Shown here: positions 21,801 through 30,486 of the stretch, in pieces
How positions within the stretch are numbered: the stretch's first letter is position 1
Layout: each line of letters opens with the position of its first letter
Origin: Trachythela sp. YZ-2020
Lineage: Eukaryota > Cnidaria > Anthozoa > Malacalcyonacea > Clavulariidae
Assembly (NCBI GenBank): GCA_016169945.1
Contig: JADLSH010000127.1
Coordinates: forward strand, 2,172,501 to 2,236,500
Direction: 5' to 3'
DNA length: 64,000 nucleotides
The notes under the pieces: model-generated
The model's database searches: none
What the model saw: only the letters and a program-made list of their open reading frames with translations
Told to the model about the DNA's origin: nothing
Program-made: the position numbers and the translations under genes

Positions 21801-24603
21801 CGTTCCAGTTTACTTAGATAGAGTTCACAGGTTGCCACCGACTAGACAAATTTGGCTAACGCTGTTTACATCGTCACTACCCAATTCACAATTTTGGATA
21901 ACTCACATGCTTTGTTACTATTGTTCTAGTTTGCGAAAACATAAAATAGAACAAAGCTAACTAAGCATTAGAATTATGTATAAGAGCTATTCACTCATGT
22001 AGATCATTCTAATGTTTGGTCACCTTTGTTCTACTCTATGCATACATTATCAGAACAGTGGTAACTGAGCAAGTGAGTTGCACGAAAATGTGAATTCGCT
22101 GGCAACGGGTATAAATATACATTTTGCCTACCTGTGATCTATTGGTAACCATCATTCTGCACCTTATCTCACACACTTCAGGTTGAACTTAAATCGTCAC
22201 GCACAGCACCAGCATTTATCGGACCAGGTGACTACCTAAGTGGAAATTGGAACACGTATGACGATGAAAGTGATATCAACTTTATTGAATACTGTATTGG
22301 TACAACTGACGGTGGTTGCCAAGTACAAGACATGCGACGCGTCCCTAGCAACCAGACAAGTGTGACATGCTTTGAATGCAAGCTAAAACACAGGCATACC
22401 TATTTCATGACCATACGAGTTTCGAACAAAGCGGGGCTATTCAGTTTAGCTCACACAAAAGGCGTAACCGTAGACCTAACTCCACCAACGACAGGTAAAA
22501 TTTCGTTAAATCCACTCTATATGCCTTGTTCCGAAACCTGTAGCTTGAGTGCGACATTTGGCAGGTTCATTGACGAAGAGAGTGGAATGAAACACTGCGA
22601 GTTCAGTATTAAAACAGCCAACGGGTCTACTGTGACTCCAGCGCAAGTTACAACTAGTGAGAATCATCTACTAGCCCCTAACCTGACGCTGAAACATGGG
22701 GGAAATTACAAGATTGCTGTTGTTTGTATAAATAATCTTGGTGAAAGGAGCGTGGAGGTTGATTCGCCGCAAGTAGTAATCGATAACCACACCAGAAGAA
22801 AAAGGTAAGTTAACCTGATTAGTGATACACATGTATAATGGATGATGGTGTTTTTTTTTTTTTTTTTTTTTTTCCCTTCAATAATCTTGGTGAAAAGGAG
22901 CATGGTTGATTCGCCGCAAAGTGAATCGATAACACTCCCCACAGAAAAGTAAGGTTAACCTGATTGATTAGTGATCATGTATGTAATTTGAGATTGGAAT
23001 TATTTTTGATAATTAATAATTAATCAGATTATAATTAATAATTAATTATAATTAATTAATTATTAATTAATTATTTATTATAATTATTTATTATTATAAT
23101 TAATAATTATTTTTGATAATTAATTGAAGAATCAATAACACTGTGCTTCGAGGGTTTTTCTCCTAGTTTCCAGAATTATTTTTGATAATTAATAATTAAT
23201 CAGATTATAATTAATAATTAATTATTTATTATAATTATTAATTATTAATTATTATAATTAATACTTATTTTTGATAATTAATTGAAGAATCAATAACACT
23301 GTGCTTCGAGGGTTTTTCTCCTAGTTTCCAGAATTATTTTTGGATCTGAATTTTTGCAGATTTTTTTTCACAGAAATTTCTAAAGTTAATAATTAACTGA
23401 TGAATAATAACAAAACTAGAGTATGCTCTAGTCTAGACTAGTAATTGTAATGCATTTTGTATTTACTATATCAAATTGAACACCACTGAATATCAAGAAT
23501 CGACACTCCAATCAGTCCAATGTCAAAATCAATCAATGATCATTGAACCTCAATAATTATTCATTTTGAGTCTGAAACCCAGGTTCCAGAAAGAAAAAAA
23601 CTCTTCCCACCTCTGCTAAACTAAACTAAACTAAACCAAACTAAACTAAACTAAAGTTATTCGCGATATTGTAGTAATTGCGGCAATTAAGCAGTACTAT
23701 ACGTCAGTTTTTGTTCTTCGTGGCCGTATTAAAAACTTACTGTAAAGTCCCATGTTATATTGGTGGCAAGACGCGTACAATTCGAATGAACGGTTGGGAA
23801 GCACGGGTGTCAGATCAGCTTAGCGCGCTGCCCCTAACTATGGACTTAAGCCCCCTACTGTAGGTTTGGCAGGGCTCAAAATAACAAATGACCAAATCTG
23901 TTTTTGATCGGTCACTAATACGCATATACTAACAGTGAAACAAATCTAAGAATTTGTTCAGGCCGTTATTTTAAGCCCTGTTTGGGGTAGGGCATTTACA
24001 GTAGTTAGGTTGGCTCCCCACCCCTCCCCCCCAGGAAATGACATTCAAAATTTTCTGCCTCTGGACCCTCTAGAGTTTGTCTAGACCCTCAACTAAACCA
24101 TTCTTCTGCTGCCTATGGATCATAGTAAGAAATTTGAGCTTTAGAACTCTATTAGACTCTCTGGAAGAGTGGTTAAGGTTGAACTTTAAATTAAAACGTT
24201 TTTGCATATTCCTTTTTAGGGTCTGGTCATTACCAGTCCAGATTCAAACCATGACATACGACGACAACATACTGGATGTCACTTCCTTAACACGACTCTA
24301 CGTGTTTACTGGACTGGTTTCCATGACAATGAATCACACATTGCCGGATTTCGGGTTGCAATTGGCCGAGCCCCACTTGGATACGATGTCATACCATACC
24401 AAAACTTATACATCGATTCGGATGCTAAATTTGAGTTAAGTCAAAAGTATGGTCTGTCTCAGGGTGATACAATATTCACAACAGTAGAGGCAACAAACAA
24501 AGCTGGACTTGTCACCAAAGTTTCGTCGCTACCCACTCGACTTCTGTCTGATACAGATATTACCCTACTTAATGAGCGAGATTTTCAATGTGTAAATGTT
24601 TGA
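9989..24603 (+). CDS. Gene A, left copy: secreted TSP1/EGF/Cys-rich/FN3-like giant protein (frame broken)
   Basis: Ten exons: 9,989-10,334; 11,344-11,633; 12,266-12,502; 13,104-13,352; 13,982-14,201; 14,802-15,120; 15,592-17,136; 17,582-21,620; 22,182-22,804; 24,220-24,603. The order of domains is signal peptide, Arg/Pro-rich linker, TSP1, EGF, calcium-binding-type EGF, four Cys-rich modules, then about 19-20 FN3-like modules to a stop at 24,601. Phases match throughout except at two places: the EGF exon has an internal duplication that creates a TGA at 11,500, and exon 10 carries 2 extra bases before its donor. As given, this copy cannot make the full protein. The breaks look like error-rich duplicated sequence and may be assembly faults. 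The function is unknown; an extracellular matrix or adhesion role is inferred from the domains. Confidence 0.8.
10370..10745. repeat. CACCATCAATATCAC minisatellite
   Basis: Many copies of an approximately 18-bp unit (ACCACCATCAATATCACA). The valine- or aspartate-rich ORFs on the opposite strand are artefacts of it. The right arm keeps only short remnants (about 47,170-47,345). Confidence 0.85.
10795..11010 (-). mobile_element. Antisense SINE
   Basis: The complement reads head (…TCACTGAC…), GATTCCTACAGT, core with AACACCACAGG and tail GTTAGTTTAGTTC. The homologous copy is at about 46,965-47,170. Confidence 0.65.
11041..11343 (+). pseudogene. Remnants of a half-EGF exon and ATC/ACC repeats
   Basis: GGTTATACATGTCACAAC (about 11,056-11,073) and AGTTATACATGCCC (about 11,171-11,184) match the end of the half-EGF exon that is intact at 46,855-46,917, but the first four cysteine codons are missing. 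The rest is ATC/ACC microsatellite running into the acceptor at 11,341-11,343. Confidence 0.5.
11344..11633 (+). pseudogene. Gene A left, EGF exon with internal tandem duplication and stop
   Basis: The acceptor TTTCAG is followed by (G)AT GTG GAC GAA TGC, the calcium-binding EGF start DVDEC. About 110 bases are repeated: the part around 11,390-11,500 recurs at about 11,503-11,617 with small indels. The join creates TGA at 11,500. The right-arm exon is 182 nt and open (46,439-46,620). The final part (VNPRNQCQ) and donor CAG|GTAAAA are normal. Confidence 0.75.
11725..12240 (-). mobile_element. Three antisense SINE copies in a row
   Basis: About 11,725-11,830 and 11,840-11,940 are tail-only copies; 11,985-12,240 is nearly complete, with a head complement reading GATTCCTGCAATATCC. 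The right arm has the same set in sense orientation at 45,836-46,355. Confidence 0.65.
12266..12502 (+). CDS. Gene A left, exon 4: Cys-rich module 1
   Basis: The exon is 237 nt, phase 0 both sides, 79 residues. Motifs include VWTNNNALSCSDGNLCT, GACRGTPFTC, CDGNGC and a final GKPCQ. The spacing WTxNxxxSCxDGxxCT…GxCxGxPFxC…CDGxGC recurs in the next exons, so this is a repeated one-exon-per-module domain. I do not recognise a named family. Confidence 0.85.
12530..12926. repeat. GGTA/GGCA tetranucleotide microsatellite
   Basis: A near-continuous run of GGTA, GGCA and GGTG units in intron 4. The right arm has a much purer CCTG/GCAGGCAG version at 45,160-45,528, so the locus has evolved quickly. 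Confidence 0.9.
13104..13352 (+). CDS. Gene A left, exon 5: Cys-rich module 2
   Basis: The exon is 249 nt, phase 0 both sides, 83 residues: RWTANNNLKCSDDNVKT, ECRGQPYTC, LKSGYCII and final GNPCQ. It follows the module 1 pattern, with the DGxxCT cysteine replaced (DDNVKT). The donor is CAG|GTGAGT. Confidence 0.85.
13493..13624. mobile_element. 132-bp nearly perfect palindrome
   Basis: TTTTCGCTTACCTCAAAACT runs for about 58 bases and returns as a perfect inverted copy, with only AAGGCAGTGACTGCCT at the centre, itself nearly palindromic. It sits in a TA-rich part of intron 5 and is absent from the right arm, as expected of a recent foldback MITE inserted at a TA-rich site. Confidence 0.75.
13718..13942 (-). 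mobile_element. Antisense SINE
   Basis: The complement gives TGCTGGTGTCACAGTGATCA (head), core and TGATAGAGCTATCCAATA tail. The left-arm copy is nearly full length; the right arm keeps only the head near 44,535-44,600. Confidence 0.7.
13982..14201 (+). CDS. Gene A left, exon 6: Cys-rich module 3
   Basis: The exon is 220 nt, phase 0 in, phase 1 out. It encodes SAWTNRNGISCDDGQKCT, QCGGISFKC, CDGNGCSLHTG and final CTCKIAG. The left acceptor reads TTTTCAAG where the right reads TTTTCCAG, both usable AGs. The same module type as exons 4 and 5, with the final part shortened. Confidence 0.8.
14202..14801. other. Intron 6 of left gene A with SINE tail
   Basis: A sense SINE fragment lies at about 14,214-14,405, ending CTATCCAGTATAAATAAG, followed by GATGGT-rich simple sequence and four AATGGTTAGGT repeats. 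No coding sequence. Confidence 0.65.
14802..15120 (+). CDS. Gene A left, exon 7: Cys-rich module 4
   Basis: The exon is 319 nt, phase 1 in, phase 2 out. It contains CQWCDLYDKASKSSSVWTNK, SCNDGNACTKQDLCQTGRC and CVGDGTCRDIMRNKGTICR. The WTNK…SCNDGxxCT core ties it to exons 4-6, but it is longer, with extra cysteines. The donor GTGAGA lies at 15,121. The 470-base intron that follows holds no recognised feature. Confidence 0.85.
15592..17136 (+). CDS. Gene A left, exon 8: first FN3-like modules
   Basis: The exon is 1,545 nt, phase 2 in and out, open throughout. After a short Cys-containing join (CNGALGTCPPRITD) come about 4.5 beta-sandwich modules of about 100 residues. Each has a DGxxxxDxxxQS start, a central TW/NW, an AxxxAGLxS strand and an (I/V)DTSxP end, for example at the TIDTSRP, TVDTSQP, LIDHDAP and FIDTSHP boundaries. 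The pattern is fibronectin-III-like. The right copy has the same length plus one base. Confidence 0.85.
17137..17581. other. Intron 8 of left gene A
   Basis: The intron runs from AAG|GTAAAA to TTCATTATAG. The in-frame ATG at 17,424 lies in the intron and is not the start of a gene; the phase 2/phase 2 join shows the exon continues from exon 8. It contains GAACTACCTGAAA near 17,231, an end sequence also seen in the hairpin at 7,875. Confidence 0.7.
17582..21620 (+). CDS. Gene A left, exon 9: giant exon of about 12 FN3-like modules
   Basis: A single 4,039-nt exon, phase 2 in, phase 0 out, encodes 1,346 codons. Modules of about 95-110 residues follow each other, each starting near a DG…DIDYQ or equivalent and ending in a TPP motif (VDVTPP, TIDTTPP, FDYTPP, TIDDTPP, AIDQTPP, TVDSSPP, KIDFTPP, LCDGTPP, TVDATPP). 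Many N-glycosylation sequons (for example NTS, NYT, NKS) suit an extracellular protein. The right-arm exon is exactly the same length with about 45 amino-acid differences. Confidence 0.9.
21621..22181. other. Intron 9 of left gene A with half of a foldback MITE
   Basis: About 21,641-21,770 matches one half of the 231-bp palindromic element at 36,186-36,416 (AGGGCCATTTATACGGGAGA, AATAAGTCGCGACTTA). The other half is missing and replaced by unrelated sequence. The rest is ordinary AT-rich intron. Confidence 0.65.
22182..22804 (+). CDS. Gene A left, exon 10: two FN3-like modules, 2-nt frame error
   Basis: The acceptor is CACTTCAG. The exon encodes the end of one module (to TVDLTPP) and a second to VEVDSPQV, with cysteines CFECKLKH and MPCSETCSL. 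The right exon is 621 nt and ends NTPPEK; here the end reads NHTRRK because CACTCCACCAGAAAAG has become CACACCAGAAGAAAAAG, giving 623 nt and throwing exon 11 out of frame. This is probably a sequence error or a recent mutation. Confidence 0.75.
22805..24219. other. Intron 10 of left gene A with duplicated exon end and AT-rich repeats
   Basis: After a run of about 22 T at 22,852-22,873, about 100 bases (22,880-22,985) repeat the end of exon 10 and its donor with many single-base gaps. Then come two copies of an approximately 165-bp AATTAATTA-rich block (22,998-23,335), each ending in CTTCGAGGGTTTTTCTCC, and CTAAA repeats at 23,616-23,655. The right intron (34,314-35,160) lacks the T-run and the AT block. 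Confidence 0.7.
23870..23980. mobile_element. 111-bp hAT-like MITE
   Basis: The ends are CAGGGCTCAAAATAAC and GTTATTTTAAGCCCTG, inverted repeats with one mismatch. The flanks share TTTGG on both sides. The right arm has the undisturbed site near 34,536-34,550, so this is a clean presence/absence difference. Confidence 0.7.
24220..24603 (+). CDS. Gene A left, exon 11: last FN3-like module and stop
   Basis: The exon is 384 nt, phase 0, 127 codons plus TGA at 24,601-24,603. It encodes VYWTGFHDNESHIAGFRVAI, KYGLSQGDTIFTTVEATNKA and AGLVTKVSS, a single module, then an ordinary short tail ending DFQCVNV. No membrane segment or GPI signal follows, so the protein is predicted to be secreted. The right-arm exon is equal in length. 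Confidence 0.85.
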   Translation, partial: GLVITSPDSNHDIRRQHTGCHFLNTTLRVYWTGFHDNESHIAGFRVAIGRAPLGYDVIPYQNLYIDSDAKFELSQKYGLSQGDTIFTTVEATNKAGLVTKVSSLPTRLLSDTDITLLNERDFQCVNV

Positions 24604-25560
24604 CAGAAATGATAGCTTTTATACTTAGACATTAGTTCTAGAAAATGTTAAAGACCATATTTATGTCTGGTTTATTGGTGGGTTTCAGGGTTACAGATGG
24701 TAATCAACTTCAGACTGTTGACACTCCAGATTGCAGAGTTGGTCAGAGTTATCCCTGAAATTTTTCCACAGTAAAGTTTTAGAGCCCAAGCACACCTAAA
24801 AATTGCTTCATATAAACTACTCTCATACTCTAATTGCCACTGCAAGATATTTAAAATCCATTGTTTTTAACACATGTTTGGTCACTTTTGTGCCCCTGTC
24901 TTGCCTCTGATGTGCCCTTGGAGACCTTTTCGCACCCCAAGGCCAATATTAGTAACTTTTACATCGAATACATCCCAATTTTGTAGTCTGGTTGGCACCA
25001 GCCACCAAGCAATATTTGCCTTTATATTTGCCTTCAATCATAAAACTAATACATATAATGATAAAAATTTTCTGTCTGATAACTGCGAGTTTATGCACCA
25101 TCTATTGCCATAAAAAGTCACCTGGAACATTAAAAACATCTGGAACATTCTAATATTAAATAGTTTAGAAGTACTGGAAAAACTTTCAAAAAGTATTTTC
25201 TAGGAATCAGAACAAGCAGTAATCTTATTGGTGTCACATATATTTGATTTGTAGATATTTAAAACCTATAGAACAGTCTTTCTGTGATATGATTAATAAT
25301 GTTAAATATTAATTAATAACAATTTATAAATTTTTTGTCCGTATTACAATTCAATATGGCTTTGCGGCCTTACCTAGATCATTGTACAAATCATCACATA
25401 ATCCAGTCACATCCAGTCCTTCTTCATTCCTTTCTTTGCACTAGTAACCTTTTCAAAAATCGGTCGTTTTGGTCACTGTGTTGTGGTCATGTTTTCAAAA
25501 ACTTAGAAACTCCGTCATGGCCGCCATATTGAATATCCACGCGCCGGAGCCTGGCACTAG
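24604..25560. other. Left flank between gene A and the central satellite
   Basis: Intergenic, closely matched by about 32,940-33,929. Short ORFs are not supported. The 3' UTR of gene A probably lies in the first few hundred bases; I saw no decisive polyadenylation site. Confidence 0.55.
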
Positions 25561-25567
25561 ATTTGAC

Positions 25568-25707
25568 CAGGGCGTATTAAAACACTGTTTTAATAGTTTT
25601 AAGACTTCAGTTTCGTCAGACGGCAAGACGGCATACTTTGTGACGGAACCCCTCCGATCGCGCGCTCAATTTAACAGTGAATAAACAGGGTGTTTTAATA
25701 CGCCCTG
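25568..25707 (+). mobile_element. 140-bp TIR element carrying a fragment of gene A exon 9
   Basis: The 18-bp ends CAGGGCGTATTAAAACAC and GTGTTTTAATACGCCCTG are perfect inverted repeats, flanked by a 7-bp duplication ATTTGAC (25,561-25,567 and 25,708-25,714). The right arm shows the empty site with a single ATTTGAC (about 32,946-32,952, complement). The interior holds about 66 bases nearly identical to exon 9 at 21,231-21,296, plus an 8-bp tandem repeat of AGACGGCA. This is a non-autonomous DNA transposon with a captured exon piece. Confidence 0.85.
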
Positions 25708-26484
25708 ATTTGACTTAGATATTTGCATATTTCACGATGTTCGGAGCCTGCGATAGGGTTTTTGAGAAAGTGGCCAGAAATGGCCAAAATGTATTTAAGG
25801 GATTAACCTTTATCTTTTCGATATTTTTAGGGAATAACGCCGATCATATTCTAGGTGTTTATGTGCAGCAATAACGTAATCATCATGATCTATAGGTGTT
25901 TACTATGTGTACTAATAACGCAATCATAAACTAGGTGTTTATGTGTCGCAATAGCGTAATAATAAACACCTAGTAATGCTTAGGTGTTTATGTGTAGCAA
26001 TAGATTAATCATAAATAGGTGTTTATTTGTAGCAATAGCGTATGCATAGCTACGTGTTTATGTGTAGCAATAGCGTAACCATAAACACCTGGTTATGCTA
26101 AGGTGTTTATGTGTAGCAATAGCTTAACCATAAATAGGTGTTTATCTGTAGCAAGAGCCTAACCATAATTAGGTGTTTATGTGTAGCAATAGCTTAACCA
26201 TAAATAGGTGTTTATGTGTCGCAATAGCCTAACCATAATTAGGTGTTTATCTGTAGCAATAGATTAACCATAAATAGGTGTTTATGTGTAGCAATAGCGT
26301 AGTCATAAACACCTAGTTATGCTTAGGTGTTTATGTGTGGCAATAGCCTGACCATAAATAGGTGTTTATGTGTAGCAATAGATTAACCATAAATAGGTGT
26401 TTATATGTATAGCAATAGCGTATGCATAAGTAGGTGTTTATCTGTAGCAATAGCGTAATCATAAACACCTATTTATGGTTAAGC

Positions 26485-26860
26485 CAGGGCCTTTTTTAAC
26501 TAATGTACTGGAGGGGCAAAAGCCCCCCCAGCCCCCATGTTGGCCCCCCAGTAAGCTATTTTTGCCCCCCCAGTGAAGGTCCCTTTTGTCCAAAGTATAA
26601 GCCAAAAAGGGAAAAAAACTGAGTTTAGAGGAAAGTTATTGTATTCTCACAACAAAACCTGGCTCCGTTTAGATGGGATATATCAAAAATTGTCTCTGAA
26701 AATGCAGGAAATCAAGCCACAGAGACTCAAGAATACAAAAATTTTCTGGGGGAGGACCCCCAGACCCCCCTTCGCCTTCCTACACCTGTAATACACCACC
26801 TACTTGTTACGTCCCCTTTCCATGATGTCCCCCACTGACGATTTCTTAAAAAAGGCCCTG
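26485..26860. mobile_element. 376-bp non-autonomous hAT element inside the satellite
   Basis: The ends CAGGGCCTTTTTTAA and TTAAAAAAGGCCCTG are 15-bp inverted repeats, flanked by a perfect 8-bp duplication GGTTAAGC (26,477-26,484 and 26,861-26,868). CAGGG ends and 8-bp duplications are hallmarks of the hAT superfamily. The interior is C-rich near its left side and encodes no transposase. Confidence 0.85.
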
Positions 26861-26999
26861 GGTTAAGCTATTGCTACAGATAAACACCTAAGCATAATTA
26901 GGTGTTTATGATTACGCTATTCCTACACATAAACACCTATTTGTGGTTAATCTATTGCTACACATGAACACCTAATTATGATTAGGTGTTTATGATTAG

Positions 27000-27563
27000 G
27001 TGGCCAAAAAGTAAAGGGTTAGTCTTACCATTTTTTCGAAAAATGTTAAAGGGGCCTTTACTCTTTGGTCATTTTCAGCCACATTTCGGTTTTTTAAGAA
27101 GTGGTCGAAAATAGCCAAAAAGAAAATGGGTTAGCCTTAACTGTTTATCAAAAAATGTTAAGGGGTTAGCCTTTACTTTTTGACCATTTTCAGCCAAATT
27201 TTGTCTTTTTGAAAAAGTTGTCGAAAATAGCGAAAAATAAAGTGTTCGCGTTAACTGTTTTTCGGAAAAGGTTAAGGGGTTAGCCTTTACTGTTTGGCCA
27301 TTCTGCCATATTTTGTGTTTTTGGAAAAGGGGCCGAAAATAGCCAATAAGTAAAGGGGCTAGCCTTAGCTTTTTGTCGAAGAAATGTTAGGTGGTAAGTC
27401 TTTACGCTTTGGCCATTTTCAGCCACATTTTGTGTTTATGAAAAATGGCCGAAAATAGCCAAAAAATAAAGGGGTTAGCCCTAAATTTTGTCGAAAGGGG
27501 TTAGCCTTCGCTTTTTGTCGCAGAAATGTTAAGGGGTTAACCTTTATTCTTTGGCCATTTTCA
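27000..27563. repeat. Second satellite family, ~116-bp unit, block 1
   Basis: Repeats of GGGGTTAGCCTTTACTCTTT, GGCCATTTTCAGCCACATTT, TGAAAAAGTGGCCGAAAATAGCC and TTTTTCGAAAAATGTTAAG. The unit measures about 116 bp in block 3. Block 2 is at 28,799-29,245. The two short minus-strand ORFs are identical because the blocks are copies. Confidence 0.85.
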
Positions 27564-30474
27564 TAAACACAATACTGACTATATATGTCTTTATGTGTAG
27601 CAATAGCGTAGCTAATCATAAACACCTAGTTATGATTAGGTATTTATGTGCATGTAGCAATAGTGTAACCATAAATATATAGGTGTTTATGTGTAGCAAT
27701 AGCGTATGCAAAAGTAGATGTTTATGTGTAGCAATAGCGTAATCATAAACACCTAGTTATGCTTAGGTGTTTATGTGTAGCAATAGCTTAACCATAAATA
27801 GGTGTTTATGTGTAGCAAGAGCCTAACCATAATTAGGTGTTTATGTGTAGCAATAGCTTAACCATAAATAGGTGTTTATTTGTCGCAATAGCCTAACCAT
27901 AATTAGGTGTTTATGTGTAGCAATAGATTAACCATAAATAGGTGTTTATGTGTAGCAATAGCTTAATCATAAATAGGTGTTTATGTATCGCAATAGCCTA
28001 ACCATAATTAGGTGTTTATGTGAAGCAATAGCTTAACCATAAATAGGTGTTTATGTGTAGTAATAGCGTATGCATAAGTAGGTGTTTATGTGTGGCAATA
28101 GCGTAATCATAAACACCTATTTATGGTTAAGCTATTGCTACACATAAACACCTATTTATGGTTAATCTATTGCTACACATAAACACCTAATTATGGTTAG
28201 GCTATTGCGACACATAAACACCTATTTATGGTTAAGCTATTGCTACACATAAACACCTAAGCATAACTAGGTGTTTATGATTACGCTGTTGCTACACATA
28301 AACACCAACTTATGCATACGCTATTGCTACACATAAACACCTATTTATGGTTAATCTATTGCTACACATAAACACCTATTTATGGTTAAGCTGTTGCTAC
28401 ACATAAACACCTAAGCATAACTAGGTGTTTATGATTACGCTGTTGCTACACATAAACACCAACTTATGCATACGGTATTGCTACACATAAACACCTATTT
28501 ATGGTCATTCTATTGCTATACACATAAACACCTATTTATTGTTAAGCTATTGTTATACATAAACACCTAAGCATAACTAGGTGTTTACGATTACGCTATT
28601 GATACACATAAACACCTACTTATGCATACACTATTGATACACATAAATACCTATTTATGGTTAATCTATTGCTGCACATAAACACCTAAGCATAACCAGG
28701 TGTTTATGATTACGCTATTGCTACATATAAACACCTATTTATGATTAGACTATTGCTACACATGAACACCTAATTATGATTAGGTGTTTATGATTAGGTG
28801 GCCAAAAAGTAAAGGGTTAGTCTTACCATTTTTTCGAAAAATGTTAAAGGGGCCTTTACTCTTTGGTCATTTTCAGCCACATTTCTGTTTTTCAAGAAGT
28901 GGTCGAAAATAGCCAAAAAGAAAATGGGTTAGCCTTAACTGTTTATCAAAAAATGTTAAGGGGTTAGCCTTTACTGTTTGGCCATTCTGCCATATTTTGT
29001 GTTTTTGGAAAAGGGGCCGAAAATAGCCAATAAGTAAAGGGGCTAGCCTTAGCTTTTTGTCGAAGAAATGTTAGGGGGTAAGTCTTTACGCTTTGGCCAT
29101 TTTCAGCCACATTTTGTGTTTATGAAAAATGGCCGAAAATAGCCAAAAAATAAAGGGGTTAGCCCTAAATTTTGTCGAAAGGGGTTAGCCTTCGCTTTTT
29201 GTCGCAGAAATGTTAAGGGGTTAACCTTTATTCTTTGGCCATTTTCATAAACACAATACTGACTATATATGTCTTTATGTGTAGCAATAGCGTAGCTAAT
29301 CATAAACACCTAGTTATGATTAGGTATTTATGTGCATGTAGCAATAGTGTAACCATAAATATATAGGTGTTTATGTGTAGCAATAGCGTATGCAAAAGTA
29401 GATGTTTATGTGTAGCAATAGCGTAATCATAAACACCTAGTTATGCTTAGGTGTTTATGTGTAGCAATAGCTTAACCATAAATAGGTGTTTATGTGTAGC
29501 AAGAGCCTAACCATAATTAGGTGTTTATGTGTAGCAATAGCTTAACCATAAATAGGTGTTTATTTGTCGCAATAGCCTAACCATAATTAGGTGTTTATGT
29601 GTAGCAATAGATTAACCATAAATAGGTGTTTATGTGTAGCAATAGCTTAATCATAAATAGGTGTTTATGTATCGCAATAGCCTAACCATAATTAGGTGTT
29701 TATGTGAAGCAATAGCTTAACCATAAATAGGTGTTTATGTGTAGTAATAGCGTATGCATAAGTAGGTGTTTATGTGTGGCAATAGCGTAATCATAAACAC
29801 CTATTTATGGTTAAGCTATTGCTACACATAAACACCTATTTATGGTTAATCTATTGCTACACATAAACACCTAATTATGGTTAGGCTATTGCGACACATA
29901 AACACCTATTTATGGTTAAGCTATTGCTACACATAAACACCTAAGCATAACTAGGTGTTTATGATTACGCTGTTGCTACACATAAACACCAACTTATGCA
30001 TACGCTATTGCTACACATAAACACCTATTTATGGTTAATCTATTGCTACACATAAACACCTATTTATGGTTAAGCTGTTGCTACACATAAACACCTAAGC
30101 ATAACTAGGTGTTTATGATTACGCTGTTGCTACACATAAACACCAACTTATGCATACGGTATTGCTACACATAAACACCTATTTATGGTCATTCTATTGC
30201 TATACACATAAACACCTATTTATTGTTAAGCTATTGTTATACATAAACACCTAAGCATAACTAGGTGTTTACGATTACGCTATTGATACACATAAACACC
30301 TACTTATGCATACACTATTGATACACATAAATACCTATTTATGGTTAATCTATTGCTGCACATAAACACCTAAGCATAACCAGGTGTTTATGATTACGCT
30401 ATTGCTACATATAAACACCTATTTATGATTAGACTATTGCTACACATGAACACCTAATTCAGTATGATTAGGTG
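27290..30474. repeat. Two near-identical tandem copies of a 1,684-bp segment
   Basis: The sequence from about 27,290 recurs 1,684 bases later essentially unchanged (for example 27,419-27,625 equals 29,103-29,309), up to about 30,474, where a 4-base difference appears (CTAATTCAGTATG against CTAATTATG). The unit contains one block of the 116-bp satellite and one forward plus one reverse block of the 35-bp satellite. Confidence 0.85.
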
Positions 30475-30486
30475 TTTATGATTAGG

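Larger units (their letters stand above)
1..25750 (+). repeat. Left arm of giant inverted duplication
   Basis: This arm matches the reverse complement of roughly 32,890-54,657. Anchors: 604-837 pairs with 53,821-54,054, 6,885-7,058 with 50,210-50,383, 9,989 with 47,735, and 17,582-21,620 with 36,437-40,475. The summed coordinates of paired points drift from 54,658 to about 58,500, so net insertions and deletions differ between arms. Exon lengths are equal between arms except for the three frame-breaking changes described under gene A and a 12-nt difference in exon 1. The arm starts at or beyond the left edge. Confidence 0.95.

Noticed and set aside
26573..26791. 72-aa ORF in the central region
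   Set aside because: It lies wholly inside the 376-bp non-autonomous hAT element.
27419..29309. Two identical 68-aa minus-strand ORFs as a duplicated gene
   Set aside because: They lie in the 116-bp satellite and share no protein-like features; their identity reflects the 1,684-bp tandem copy.
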